From: Proteromonas lacertae
Taxonomy: Eukaryota; Sar; Bigyra; Opalinata; Proteromonadidae
DNA length: 64,000 nucleotides
Reading direction: 5' to 3'
Assembly (NCBI GenBank): GCA_002245135.1
Contig: NGBS01000881.1
Location: 120,454 to 184,453, forward strand
The notes beneath the pieces are model-generated. The model was given only the letters and a program-made list of their open reading frames with translations, had not been told where the DNA came from and did not search any database. Both the position numbers and the translations under genes were made by a program. Within the stretch, counting starts at the first letter, position 1, and the number at the start of each line of letters is the position of its first letter. Positions 39,913-53,156 of the stretch are shown one piece after another.

Positions 39913-42900
39913 TTACATATATTTATCAGATTGTAATAATATTCTATGAAGATCAGCATATTGCTCATAAAGAATGTGATTATTTTCTTTTTTATACCTC
40001 TCTTTTGGTTTTACAGATGTTTTATTCGACATACTCTTAGCAACATTAATATGATTCTTGAATATTCTTTCATTTATATGTTTAGCTTTCTCTAATTCAC
40101 TATCTATCTGGTTTAAATTGTTCTTTATCTCGTATTCTCTTTCTAAATATTTAGTTACCATTTTAATATTTTCGATTTTCATACTAATCAATAATTCAAT
40201 ACTTTGTAAATAATCTATATTTCTTTGATTAAATATATTCTCCACCTTAGAAAAACAATAAATTAAACCAATAATTCTTTGATGATAGTGAACAGGCATA
40301 AAATAAAAACGATATTCATTTATATGGTGAATTGATCCATTCACTAATACATATGGAACTGCATTATCTTTAGTGTATAATGAATTCTTAGTGATATAAG
40401 TAAAAGATTCACATTCTCCATAATGTATAACATCACGAATAATACCATTTTTAGGTATTATATATTCTTTTTTATTATTCATTGTTTTTGTATAAATGTG
40501 TCTTTCATCATTATCATATAATAACAATATTCCTTTTATATCATTTGATATACATGATAGTAGCTTACTAAAGATATAAAATAAATCATCATATGATTTT
40601 GTTTTTGATATGATTTGAGATATTTGATTGATAATGACATTATTATCAAAAACACTTGATTTTTTATGATTTTCTTCATAGTATTCTTCTAAAGAACATG
40701 ATGAAGATGATATTGGCGATGAATTATTACTAATTTTAGAAACATATTTTTGATTTTGAGTGTTTGTATTATTTGGATATTGATATTCAATACTCTTATC
40801 ATCATCATCATCATCATCTCTGCTTTTATGGAATGGTGAGTCATTTTCTTTAGATATAATATTACTTTTGTACATTTCTTTATCATCTTGATGATTAAAA
40901 GGATTATAATAAGAATATTCATATTTTGATTGATTATGATTAACTAAATGATTATCAACAATTAGTGATTCTATTGGATAACTTACATAACAAAAACCAC
41001 TATTCATAACAGGAATAAGCGAAATATCATTCATAAGTATAGCCATGTTACTTTTTGGAAGAGTAAATGATAAAGGAGAAAATATTGACACACTAAGATC
41101 TTTTCGATTACTTACAAAATTGTTACTTTCTGATTTGAATTTTTCTATTGTATTATTATAGTATAAATCAATAATTGGAAAATGACAATAAGAATAACAT
41201 CTATGTTTATCAGGTATATTAGATTGATATGACTGTTGATAATAATGATTAGAATCAATTCCATTGAATCTATTAGTATTACACAAATCTACCGAAAATG
41301 GAGAAGAATAACCTGAAGAAAATGATGAAGATGATGAAGAATAATAACTAGTGGAATAATCACTCTCTTCTTTTATGTTTAATTCTCTATTTAGCAATAA
41401 TATACTATCATCATTGTTTCTTTTATTATCTGTTGATTTATTGTTTTGATGATGATGGTGAATGACACATTTACTATCTTGTATATGTTGTTCTTCTATC
41501 AGTTTTCTATTACACTTAGGAGCAGACATATTATCTTTTTGCTTCTTATTTTTGTAATTTGAAGATAATAATACTGATGATGCAGATTGAGAGTGATGAG
41601 AATGTTTTGATAATGTTTCAGAATGAGGTGATTCTTGATTTGAATTATGAGAATTGTTAGGTGAATGATGTGAATGATTTGAATGTTGTGATTGGTGAGA
41701 ATGATGCGATGGTGTTGAATGTTTTGATAATGTTTCACAGTGAGGTGATTTCTGATTAAATTGTATTGATTCATATGTCTTATCGTTTGATGATTTACAT
41801 ATAGAGGAGTGATTATTCATTTCGTTTGGATTCACCATTTCTTGGTAGTTTTCTTCTATCACATATTTAGGATTTGATAATACATCATTTTGATTATTTG
41901 TCATTGTTGAATCATTTTCACATTCATTGTCAAAATCACTTTTAAATTCACTTTCAATAGAAATATCATCTTTTGAATCATCAGAATTTTTAATTGATTC
42001 TTCATTATTTTCATTTTGATCTATAAATGTAGAAGTAAATGAAGATTTACATTCATTCTTATCATCAATTGAAAGTGAAGAATTATATTTCATATTGTTA
42101 TTTATTTTTTCTTCTATATTCAGTATTTCATCTGATTTTGAGATACATAATGAATCATTTTCATCAACATATCTTAATCCTAAATCTTTTACTTTAATAG
42201 GATGAAGTACTGAATTTTCAGTTATATTTTCTGTAGTTGATAAATGTTGATCAGATAATATTAATTCATTATTGTTGTCTTTCAATGATATTTCAGAGTG
42301 AGGTGATTCTTGATTTGAATTATGAGAATTATTAGATGAATGTTGTGAATGATTTGATAATGTTTCAGATGGAAGTGATTGAGGAATTTCTTCATTTAAA
42401 TTCATCAATTCTTTTGGATTATCATATAATTCTGTGGATTTGTGATAAGAATGTTTTGATGATATTTCAGAGTGAGGTGATTCTTGATTTGAATTATGAG
42501 AATTATTAGATGAATGATGTGAATGATTTGAATGATGTGAATGTTGTGAATGATTTGATAATGTTTCAGATGGAAGTGATTGAGGAATTTCTTCATTTAA
42601 ATTCATCAATTCTTTTGGATTATCATATAATTCTGTGGATTTGTGATAAGAATGTTTTGATGATATTTCAGAGTGAGGTGATTCTTGATTTGAATTATGA
42701 GAATTATTAGATGAATGATGTGAATGATTTGAATGATGTGAATGTTGTGAATGTTGTGAATGATTTGATAATGTTTCAGATGGAAGTGATTGAGGAATTT
42801 CTTCATTTAAATTCATCAATTCTTTTGGATTATCATATAATTCTGTGGATTTGTGATAAGAATGTTTTGATGATATTTCAGAGTGAGGTGATTCTTGATT

Positions 42901-45900
42901 TGAATTATGAGAATTATTAGATGAATGATGTGAATGATTTGAATGATGTGAATGATGTGAATGTTGTGAATGATTTGATAATGTTTCAGATGGAAGTAAT
43001 TGATGTGAATGATTAAATGTTTCAGAATGAAGTGGTTGGAGTATTTCTTCATTTAAATTCATCAATTCTTTTGGATTATCATATAATTCTGTGGATTTGT
43101 GATAAGAATGTTTTGATGATATTTCAGAGTGAGGTGATTCTTGATTTGAATTATGAGAATTATTAGATGAATGATTTGAATGATGTGAATGTTGTGAATG
43201 TTGTGAATGATTTGATAATGTTTCAGATGGAAGTGATTGAGGAATTTCTTCATTTAAATTCATCAATTCTTTTGGATTATCATATAATTCTGTGGATTTG
43301 TGATAAGAATGTTTTGATGATATTTCAGAGTGAGGTGATTCTTGATTTGAATTATGAGAATTATTAGATGAATGATGTGAATGATTTGAATGATGTGAAT
43401 GATGTGAATGTTGTGAATGATTTGATAATGTTTCAGATGGAAGTGATTGAGGAATTTCTTCATTTAAATTCATCAATTCTTTTGGATTATCATATAATTC
43501 TGTAGATTTGTGATAAGAATGTTTTGATGATATTTCAGAGTGAGGTGATTCTTGATTTGAATTATGAGAATTATTAGATGAATGATGTGAATGATTTGAA
43601 TGATGTGAATGTTGTGAATGTTGTGAATGATTTGATAATGTTTCAGATGGAAGTGATTGGAGTATTTCTTCATTTAAATTCATCAATTCTTTTGGATTAT
43701 CATATAATTCTGTGGATTTGTGATAAGAATGTTTTGATGATATTTCAGAGTGAGGTGATTCTTGATTTGAATTATGAGAATTATTAGATGAATGATGTGA
43801 ATGATTTGAATGATGTGAATGATGTGAATGTTGTGAATGATTTGATAATGTTTCAGATGGAAGTAATTGATGTGAATGATTAAATGTTTCAGAATGAAGT
43901 GGTTGGAGTATTTCTTCATTTAAATTCATCAATTCTTTTGGATTATCATATAATTCTGTGGATTTGTGATAAGAATGTTTTGATGATATTTCAGAGTGAG
44001 GTGATTCTTGATTTGAATTATGAGAATTATTAGATGAATGATTTGAATGATGTGAATGTTGTGAATGTTGTGAATGATTTGATAATGTTTCAGATGGAAG
44101 TAATTGATGTGAATGATTAAATGTTTCAGAATGAAGTGGTTGGAGTATTTCTTCATTTAAATTCATCAATTCTTTTGGATTATCATATAATTCTGTGGAT
44201 TTGTGATAAGAATGTTTTGATGATATTTCAGAGTGAGGTGATTCTTGATTTGAATTATGAGAATTATTAGATGAATGATTTGAATGATGTGAATGTTGTG
44301 AATGTTGTGAATGATTTGATAATGTTTCAGATGGAAGTGGTTGGAGTATTTCTTCATTTAAATTCATCAATTCTTTTGGATTATCATATAATTCTGTGGA
44401 TTTGTGATAAGAATGTTTTGATGATATTTCAGAGTGAGGTGATTCTTGATTTGAATTATGAGAATTATTAGATGAATGATTTGAATGATGTGAATGTTGT
44501 GAATGTTGTGAATGATTTGATAATGTTTCAGATGGAAGTGGTTGGAGTATTTCTTCATTTAAATTCATCAATTCTTTTGGATTATCATATAATTCTGTGG
44601 ATTTGTGATAAGAATGTTTTGATGATATTTCAGAGTGAGGTGATTCTTGATTTGAATTATGAGAATTATTAGATGAATGATGTGAATGATTTGAATGATG
44701 TGAATGTTGTGAATGTTGTGAATGATTTGATAATGTTTCAGATGGAAGTAATTGATGTGAATGATTAAATGTTTCAGAATGAAGTGGTTGGAGTATTTCT
44801 TCATTTAAATTCATCAATTCTTTTGGATTATCATATAATTCTGTGGATTTGTGATAAGAATGTTTTGATGATATTTCAGAGTGAGGTGATTCTTGATTTG
44901 AATTATGAGAATTATTAGATGAATGATTTGAATGATGTGAATGTTGTGAATGTTGTGAATGATTTGATAATGTTTCAGATGGAAGTAATTGATGTGAATG
45001 ATTAAATGTTTCAGAATGAAGTGGTTGGAGTATTTCTTCATTTAAATTCATCAATTCTTTTGGATTATCATATAATTCTGTGGATTTGTGATAAGAATGT
45101 TTTGATGATATTTCAGAGTGAGGTGATTCTTGATTTGAATTATGAGAATTATTAGATGAATGATTTGAATGATGTGAATGTTGTGAATGTTGTGAATGAT
45201 TTGATAATGTTTCAGATGGAAGTGGTTGGAGTATTTCTTCATTTAAATTCATCAATTCTTTTGGATTATCATATAATTCTGTGGATTTGTGATAAGAATG
45301 TTTTGATGATATTTCAGAGTGAGGTGATTCTTGATTTGAATTATGAGAATTATTAGATGAATGATTTGAATGATGTGAATGTTGTGAATGTTGTGAATGA
45401 TTTGATAATGTTTCAGATGGAAGTGGTTGGAGTATTTCTTCATTTAAATTCATCAATTCTTTTGGATTATCATATAATTCTGTGGATTTGTGATAAGAAT
45501 GTTTTGATGATATTTCAGAGTGAGGTGATTCTTGATTTGAATTATGAGAATTATTAGATGAATGATGTGAATGATTTGAATGATGTGAATGTTGTGAATG
45601 TTGTGAATGATTTGATAATGTTTCAGATGGAAGTAATTGATGTGAATGATTAAATGTTTCAGAATGAAGTGGTTGGAGTATTTCTTCATTTAAATTCATC
45701 AATTCTTTTGGATTATCATATAATTCTGTGGATTTGTGATAAGAATGTTTTGATGATATTTCAGAGTGAGGTGATTCTTGATTTGAATTATGAGAATTAT
45801 TAGATGAATGATGTGAATGATTTGAATGATGTGAATGTTGTGAATGTTGTGAATGATTTGATAATGTTTCAGATGGAAGTAATTGATGTGAATGATTAAA

Positions 45901-48900
45901 TGTTTCAGAATGAAGTGGTTGGAGTATTTCTTCATTTAAATTCATCAATTCTTTTGGATTATCATATAATTCTGTGGATTTGTGATAAGAATGTTTTGAT
46001 GATATTTCAGAGTGAGGTGATTCTTGATTTGAATTATGAGAATTATTAGATGAATGATTTGAATGATGTGAATGTTGTGAATGTTGTGAATGATTTGATA
46101 ATGTTTCAGATGGAAGTGGTTGGAGTATTTCTTCATTTAAATTCATCAATTCTTTTGGATTATCATATAATTCTGTGGATTTGTGATAAGAATGTTTTGA
46201 TGATATTTCAGAGTGAGGTGATTCTTGATTTGAATTATGAGAATTATTAGATGAATGATTTGAATGATGTGAATGTTGTGAATGTTGTGAATGATTTGAT
46301 AATGTTTCAGATGGAAGTGGTTGGAGTATTTCTTCATTTAAATTCATCAATTCTTTTGGATTATCATATAATTCTGTGGATTTGTGATAAGAATGTTTTG
46401 ATGATATTTCAGAGTGAGGTGATTCTTGATTTGAATTATGAGAATTATTAGATGAATGATGTGAATGATTTGAATGATGTGAATGTTGTGAATGTTGTGA
46501 ATGATTTGATAATGTTTCAGATGGAAGTAATTGATGTGAATGATTAAATGTTTCAGAATGAAGTGGTTGGAGTATTTCTTCATTTAAATTCATCAATTCT
46601 TTTGGATTATCATATAATTCTGTGGATTTGTGATAAGAATGTTTTGATGATATTTCAGAGTGAGGTGATTCTTGATTTGAATTATGAGAATTATTAGATG
46701 AATGATTTGAATGATGTGAATGTTGTGAATGTTGTGAATGATTTGATAATGTTTCAGATGGAAGTGATTGAGGAATTTCTTCATTTAAATTCATCAATTC
46801 TTTTGGATTATCATATAATTCTGTGGATTTGTGATAAGAATGTTTTGATGATATTTCAGAGTGAGGTGATTCTTGATTTGAATTATGAGAATTATTAGAT
46901 GAATGATTTGAATGATGTGAATGTTGTGAATGTTGTGAATGATTTGATAATGTTTCAGATGGAAGTGATTGGAGTATTTCTTCATTTAAATTCATCAATT
47001 CTTTTGGATTATCATATAATTCTGTGGATTTGTGATAAGAATGTTTTGATGATATTTCAGAGTGAGGTGATTCTTGATTTGAATTATGAGAATTATTAGA
47101 TGAATGATGTGAATGATTTGAATGATGTGAATGATGTGAATGTTGTGAATGATTTGATAATGTTTCAGATGGAAGTAATTGATGTGAATGATTAAATGTT
47201 TCAGAATGAAGTGGTTGGAGTATTTCTTCATTTAAATTCATCAATTCTTTTGGATTATCATATAATTCTGTGGATTTGTGATAAGAATGTTTTGATGATA
47301 TTTCAGAGTGAGGTGATTCTTGATTTGAATTATGAGAATTATTAGATGAATGATTTGAATGATGTGAATGTTGTGAATGTTGTGAATGATTTGATAATGT
47401 TTCAGATGGAAGTAATTGATGTGAATGATTAAATGTTTCAGAATGAAGTGGTTGGAGTATTTCTTCATTTAAATTCATCAATTCTTTTGGATTATCATAT
47501 AATTCTGTGGATTTGTGATAAGAATGTTTTGATGATATTTCAGAGTGAGGTGATTCTTGATTTGAATTATGAGAATTATTAGATGAATGATTTGAATGAT
47601 GTGAATGTTGTGAATGTTGTGAATGATTTGATAATGTTTCAGATGGAAGTGGTTGGAGTATTTCTTCATTTAAATTCATCAATTCTTTTGGATTATCATA
47701 TAATTCTGTGGATTTGTGATAAGAATGTTTTGATGATATTTCAGAGTGAGGTGATTCTTGATTTGAATTATGAGAATTATTAGATGAATGATTTGAATGA
47801 TGTGAATGTTGTGAATGTTGTGAATGATTTGATAATGTTTCAGATGGAAGTGGTTGGAGTATTTCTTCATTTAAATTCATCAATTCTTTTGGATTATCAT
47901 ATAATTCTGTGGATTTGTGATAAGAATGTTTTGATGATATTTCAGAGTGAGGTGATTCTTGATTTGAATTATGAGAATTATTAGATGAATGATGTGAATG
48001 ATTTGAATGATGTGAATGTTGTGAATGTTGTGAATGATTTGATAATGTTTCAGATGGAAGTAATTGATGTGAATGATTAAATGTTTCAGAATGAAGTGGT
48101 TGGAGTATTTCTTCATTTAAATTCATCAATTCTTTTGGATTATCATATAATTCTGTGGATTTGTGATAAGAATGTTTTGATGATATTTCAGAGTGAGGTG
48201 ATTCTTGATTTGAATTATGAGAATTATTAGATGAATGATTTGAATGATGTGAATGTTGTGAATGTTGTGAATGATTTGATAATGTTTCAGATGGAAGTGG
48301 TTGGAGTATTTCTTCATTTAAATTCATCAATTCTTTTGGATTATCATATAATTCTGTGGATTTGTGATAAGAATGTTTTGATGATATTTCAGAGTGAGGT
48401 GATTCTTGATTTGAATTATGAGAATTATTAGATGAATGATGTGAATGATTTGAATGATGTGAATGTTGTGAATGTTGTGAATGATTTGATAATGTTTCAG
48501 ATGGAAGTAATTGATGTGAATGATTAAATGTTTCAGAATGAAGTGGTTGGAGTATTTCTTCATTTAAATTCATCAATTCTTTTGGATTATCATATAATTC
48601 TGTGGATTTGTGATAAGAATGTTTTGATGATATTTCAGAGTGAGGTGATTCTTGATTTGAATTATGAGAATTATTAGATGAATGATTTGAATGATGTGAA
48701 TGTTGTGAATGTTGTGAATGATTTGATAATGTTTCAGATGGAAGTGGTTGGAGTATTTCTTCATTTAAATTCATCAATTCTTTTGGATTATCATATAATT
48801 CTGTGGATTTGTGATAAGAATGTTTTGATGATATTTCAGAGTGAGGTGATTCTTGATTTGAATTATGAGAATTATTAGATGAATGATGTGAATGATTTGA

Positions 48901-51900
48901 ATGATGTGAATGTTGTGAATGTTGTGAATGATTTGATAATGTTTCAGATGGAAGTAATTGATGTGAATGATTAAATGTTTCAGAATGAAGTGGTTGGAGT
49001 ATTTCTTCATTTAAATTCATCAATTCTTTTGGATTATCATATAATTCTGTGGATTTGTGATAAGAATGTTTTGATGATATTTCAGAGTGAGGTGATTCTT
49101 GATTTGAATTATGAGAATTATTAGATGAATGATGTGAATGATTTGAATGATGTGAATGTTGTGAATGTTGTGAATGATTTGATAATGTTTCAGATGGAAG
49201 TGGTTGGAGTATTTCTTCATTTAAATTCATCAATTCTTTTGGATTATCATATAATTCTGTGGATTTGTGATAAGAATGTTTTGATGATATTTCAGAGTGA
49301 GGTGATTCTTGATTTGAATTATGAGAATTATTAGATGAATGATGTGAATGATTTGAATGATGTGAATGTTGTGAATGTTGTGAATGATTTGATAATGTTT
49401 CAGATGGAAGTAATTGATGTGAATGATTAAATGTTTCAGAATGAAGTGGTTGGAGTATTTCTTCATTTAAATTCATCAATTCTTTTGGATTATCATATAA
49501 TTCTGTGGATTTGTGATAAGAATGTTTTGATGATATTTCAGAGTGAGGTGATTCTTGATTTGAATTATGAGAATTATTAGATGAATGATTTGAATGATGT
49601 GAATGTTGTGAATGTTGTGAATGATTTGATAATGTTTCAGATGGAAGTGATTGAGGAATTTCTTCATTTAAATTCATCAATTCTTTTGGATTATCATATA
49701 ATTCTGTGGATTTGTGATAAGAATGTTTTGATGATATTTCAGAGTGAGGTGATTCTTGATTTGAATTATGAGAATTATTAGATGAATGATGTGAATGATT
49801 TGAATGATGTGAATGATGTGAATGTTGTGAATGATTTGATAATGTTTCAGATGGAAGTGATTGAGGAATTTCTTCATTTAAATTCATCAATTCTTTTGGA
49901 TTATCATATAATTCTGTAGATTTGTGATAAGAATGTTTTGATGATATTTCAGAGTGAGGTGATTCTTGATTTGAATTATGAGAATTATTAGATGAATGAT
50001 GTGAATGATTTGAATGATGTGAATGTTGTGAATGTTGTGAATGATTTGATAATGTTTCAGATGGAAGTGATTGGAGTATTTCTTCATTTAAATTCATCAA
50101 TTCTTTTGGATTATCATATAATTCTGTGGATTTGTGATAAGAATGTTTTGATGATATTTCAGAGTGAGGTGATTCTTGATTTGAATTATGAGAATTATTA
50201 GATGAATGATGTGAATGATTTGAATGATGTGAATGATGTGAATGTTGTGAATGATTTGATAATGTTTCAGATGGAAGTAATTGATGTGAATGATTAAATG
50301 TTTCAGAATGAAGTGGTTGGAGTATTTCTTCATTTAAATTCATCAATTCTTTTGGATTATCATATAATTCTGTGGATTTGTGATAAGAATGTTTTGATGA
50401 TATTTCAGAGTGAGGTGATTCTTGATTTGAATTATGAGAATTATTAGATGAATGATTTGAATGATGTGAATGTTGTGAATGTTGTGAATGATTTGATAAT
50501 GTTTCAGATGGAAGTAATTGATGTGAATGATTAAATGTTTCAGAATGAAGTGGTTGGAGTATTTCTTCATTTAAATTCATCAATTCTTTTGGATTATCAT
50601 ATAATTCTGTGGATTTGTGATAAGAATGTTTTGATGATATTTCAGAGTGAGGTGATTCTTGATTTGAATTATGAGAATTATTAGATGAATGATTTGAATG
50701 ATGTGAATGTTGTGAATGTTGTGAATGATTTGATAATGTTTCAGATGGAAGTGGTTGGAGTATTTCTTCATTTAAATTCATCAATTCTTTTGGATTATCA
50801 TATAATTCTGTGGATTTGTGATAAGAATGTTTTGATGATATTTCAGAGTGAGGTGATTCTTGATTTGAATTATGAGAATTATTAGATGAATGATTTGAAT
50901 GATGTGAATGTTGTGAATGTTGTGAATGATTTGATAATGTTTCAGATGGAAGTGGTTGGAGTATTTCTTCATTTAAATTCATCAATTCTTTTGGATTATC
51001 ATATAATTCTGTGGATTTGTGATAAGAATGTTTTGATGATATTTCAGAGTGAGGTGATTCTTGATTTGAATTATGAGAATTATTAGATGAATGATGTGAA
51101 TGATTTGAATGATGTGAATGTTGTGAATGTTGTGAATGATTTGATAATGTTTCAGATGGAAGTAATTGATGTGAATGATTAAATGTTTCAGAATGAAGTG
51201 GTTGGAGTATTTCTTCATTTAAATTCATCAATTCTTTTGGATTATCATATATTTGTGATGATTGTGATAAGAATGTCTTAATGATATTTCAGAGTGAGGT
51301 GATTCTTGATTTGAATTATGAGAATTATTAGATGAATGATGTGAATGATTTGAATGATGTGAATGATGTGAATGTTGTGAATGATTTGATAATGTTTCAG
51401 ATGGAAGTAATTGATGTGAATGATTAAATGTTTCAGAATGAAGTGGTTGGAGTATTTCTTCATTTAAATTCATCAATTCTTTTGGATTATCATATAATTC
51501 TGTGGATTTGTGATAAGAATGTTTTGATGATATTTCAGAGTGAGGTGATTCTTGATTTGAATTATGAGAATTATTAGATGAATGATGTGAATGATGTGAA
51601 TGATGTGAATGATGTGAATGTTGTGAATGATTTGATAATGTTTCAGATGGAAGTAATTGATGTGAATGATTAAATGTTTCAGAATGAAGTGGTTGGAGTA
51701 TTTCTTCATTTAAATTCATCAATTCTTTTGGATTATCATATAATTCTGTGGATTTGTGATAAGAATGTTTTGATGATATTTCAGAATGAGGTGGTTCTTG
51801 AAATAATTGTCTAGGTTCATTTTTAATTAAATCTGTATTCATTATATTTGATATAGTAGATTTATTCTCACAGAATTCTTTATCATTAACTACTATGGCT

Positions 51901-52103
51901 TCTGTATCAATTGACCCATTTGCAACTGTAGATAATCTTTTTTGTTTAGCATTCTTCACTTCAATTTCTTTATTATATACTAAAATGAGATTTTTGTTTC
52001 TAATCGTTGAACAATCAGTTTCTGAACAGCTGTTGCTAAATTGTTTGCAGTGTTCATGTGTTATCCACGAAAATATATTGTCAGGGACAATTTCACTATT
52101 CAT
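39913..52103 (-). CDS. His/Ser-rich repeat protein with carboxy-terminal GAF domain
   Basis: The start is MNSEIVPDNIFSW. A unique amino part of about 105 residues, with no membrane segment, leads into about 43 tandem units rich in HSHHS, NHS and QHS. An acidic Ser/Asn-rich linker, a diverged HS-rich unit (41,583-41,765), a Ser/Tyr-rich region, a D7 run and, at 40,160-40,600, a GAF fold follow. The GAF segment runs DLFYIFSKLLSCISNDIKGILLLYD... to YFMPVHYHQRIIGLIYCFSK, then NIDYLQSIELLISMKIENIKMV, and a coiled coil follows. GAF domains bind small ligands such as cyclic nucleotides or haem. The ligand here is unknown. Total length is about 4,060 residues with over 400 His, so metal binding is plausible. 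The frame changes in one divergent unit near 51,265. If real, translation of the longer part would need an internal start. Confidence 0.75.
42290..51795 (-). repeat. Coding minisatellite: about 43 units of 201-246 bp
   Basis: Units of 201, 210, 237 or 246 bp, all multiples of three, encode a shared backbone (KELMNLNEEILQPL, SETLSNHSQHS, SNNSHNSNQESPHSEIS, SKHSYHKSTELYDNP). Length varies by presence of a 36-bp block (HSETFNHSHQLL) and a 9-bp HSH/NHS triplet. The order 246-237-201-201 recurs as a higher-order unit (for example from 43,683, 44,568, 46,995 and 50,097). Units are almost identical, indicating recent expansion or homogenisation. Confidence 0.95.
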
Positions 52104-52123
52104 TTATTGATTTTTAAAAATTA

Positions 52124-52133
52124 TGTAACGGAT
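52124..52133 (+). promoter_or_regulatory. TGTAACGGAT motif upstream of the GAF gene start
   Basis: Lies 21 bp upstream of the ATG at 52,103. The same ten bases recur on the minus strand at 58,304-58,313. It contains the YAACGG core recognised by Myb-type DNA-binding proteins. Regulatory function is inference. Confidence 0.25.
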
Positions 52134-52254
52134 TAAAATATTGAAATTGTAGTTTTTAAAACAACTCAATATATTTTTCTTACTAACACAATAGAACAAA
52201 TAGTAATAAAAAAAAGTCAATAAGACAAAATACATAACGATCACAAAATTATAC

Positions 52255-52920
52255 TTATTTTTTTTCTTTCTTTTTAAAGAGTAATGAAAATTTTGTTTCT
52301 TCTCCTGGAGGTTTATTCGCTTGAGAAGAAACAAAAACATTCCATACAGCTCCTGCTATACTATTAGCTATTGCTCTATTTTGAGGTTGCAAATAAATAT
52401 TACTAACTATTTATCAATATATAAATATGCTTATACAAAAAGAAATAACTGGCCAATAAAACATTCCTACTAACCAAGTAGGTATTACATCCTTTTTTAC
52501 TTTTTCCTATCATAAAGAATAATTTGCATTTATACATATGCTACATTGAGTGAAGGAACTTTTAATAACGATATGGCAGTAAATGTTACAGCCATTACAG
52601 CAGGAGAATATAATATTTGTAGTATCATCCTTTTACTAGCATTCTATTGATAATTGATAATTATTATGAATTATACAATGATCTGCTTGCCTGGTAGATA
52701 TTTTTCTGTAATCATGAAACAAAAGTGATTTAAAGGTCCAGATATAAAAAACCCTACTATTCCCATCCTTAATATTCGATGTACATCTCTTTAGTAATTA
52801 TATAAAATAATTAATATACATGTTCTTATATTCTATATATTGACAAGCAATATCTCCAACTACCATTGAAGCACTAGAAACTATCGCATTTGTTAAATAT
52901 TGATGAATCTTAGGATGCAT
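52255..52920 (-). CDS. Mpv17/PMP22-family organelle membrane protein
   Basis: Five exons with 30-38-nt introns give about 176 residues. The family signatures are in order: an amino helix (MHPKIHQYLTNAIVSSASM) with GDIACQ, then DVHRILRMGIVGFFISGPLNHF, EKYLPGK, an ILYSPAVMAVTFTAI helix, DVIPTWLVGMFYWPVISF and the terminal block SIAGAVWNVFVSS (the W-x2-x-S end). Mpv17, Sym1 and PXMP2 are four-helix proteins of the mitochondrial inner or peroxisomal membrane, believed to form channels or affect nucleotide homeostasis. Length matches the family, plus a Lys-rich 20-residue tail. The second PQ-x-R block reads NIYLQPQNRA rather than NF-x-VP-x-x-R. It diverges from the DCTPP1-like gene 237 bp away. 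Confidence 0.88.
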
Positions 52921-53122
52921 TCACTTCTAAATGAGTAAATACAGCATGAAATTAAAAACAATTTTCTATATTTCAAATCAGAATCAAACCTCAATGAATT
53001 TAAATTTGATGAATTGTTGTTTTATTCATCATTAAGTGTGTTTCATATGATTTAATTTTGTGTATTCATTGCTTTTTATTATTACTTCATTATTAATTCA
53101 TCATTTCTGTTTCATCATTTTT

Positions 53123-53131
53123 GAAACGGTT
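53123..53131 (+). promoter_or_regulatory. GAAACGGTT motif upstream of the pyrophosphatase gene
   Basis: Ends 25 bp before the ATG at 53,157. The same nine bases occur in reverse at 55,909-55,917 upstream of the BED gene. The core resembles a Myb recognition site. Function is inferred only. Confidence 0.25.
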
Positions 53132-53156
53132 ATATATTTAATTTCATTTTGGAATA

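Noticed and set aside
42405-51218. Dozens of 60-78-codon frames on both strands across the array
   Set aside because: They recur once per repeat unit and are alternative-frame shadows of the His/Ser-rich coding repeat. The 3,772-codon minus frame explains them.
42290-51795. CRISPR array
   Set aside because: Units are long, contiguous, in frame and lack unique spacers. The sequence is eukaryotic with introns.
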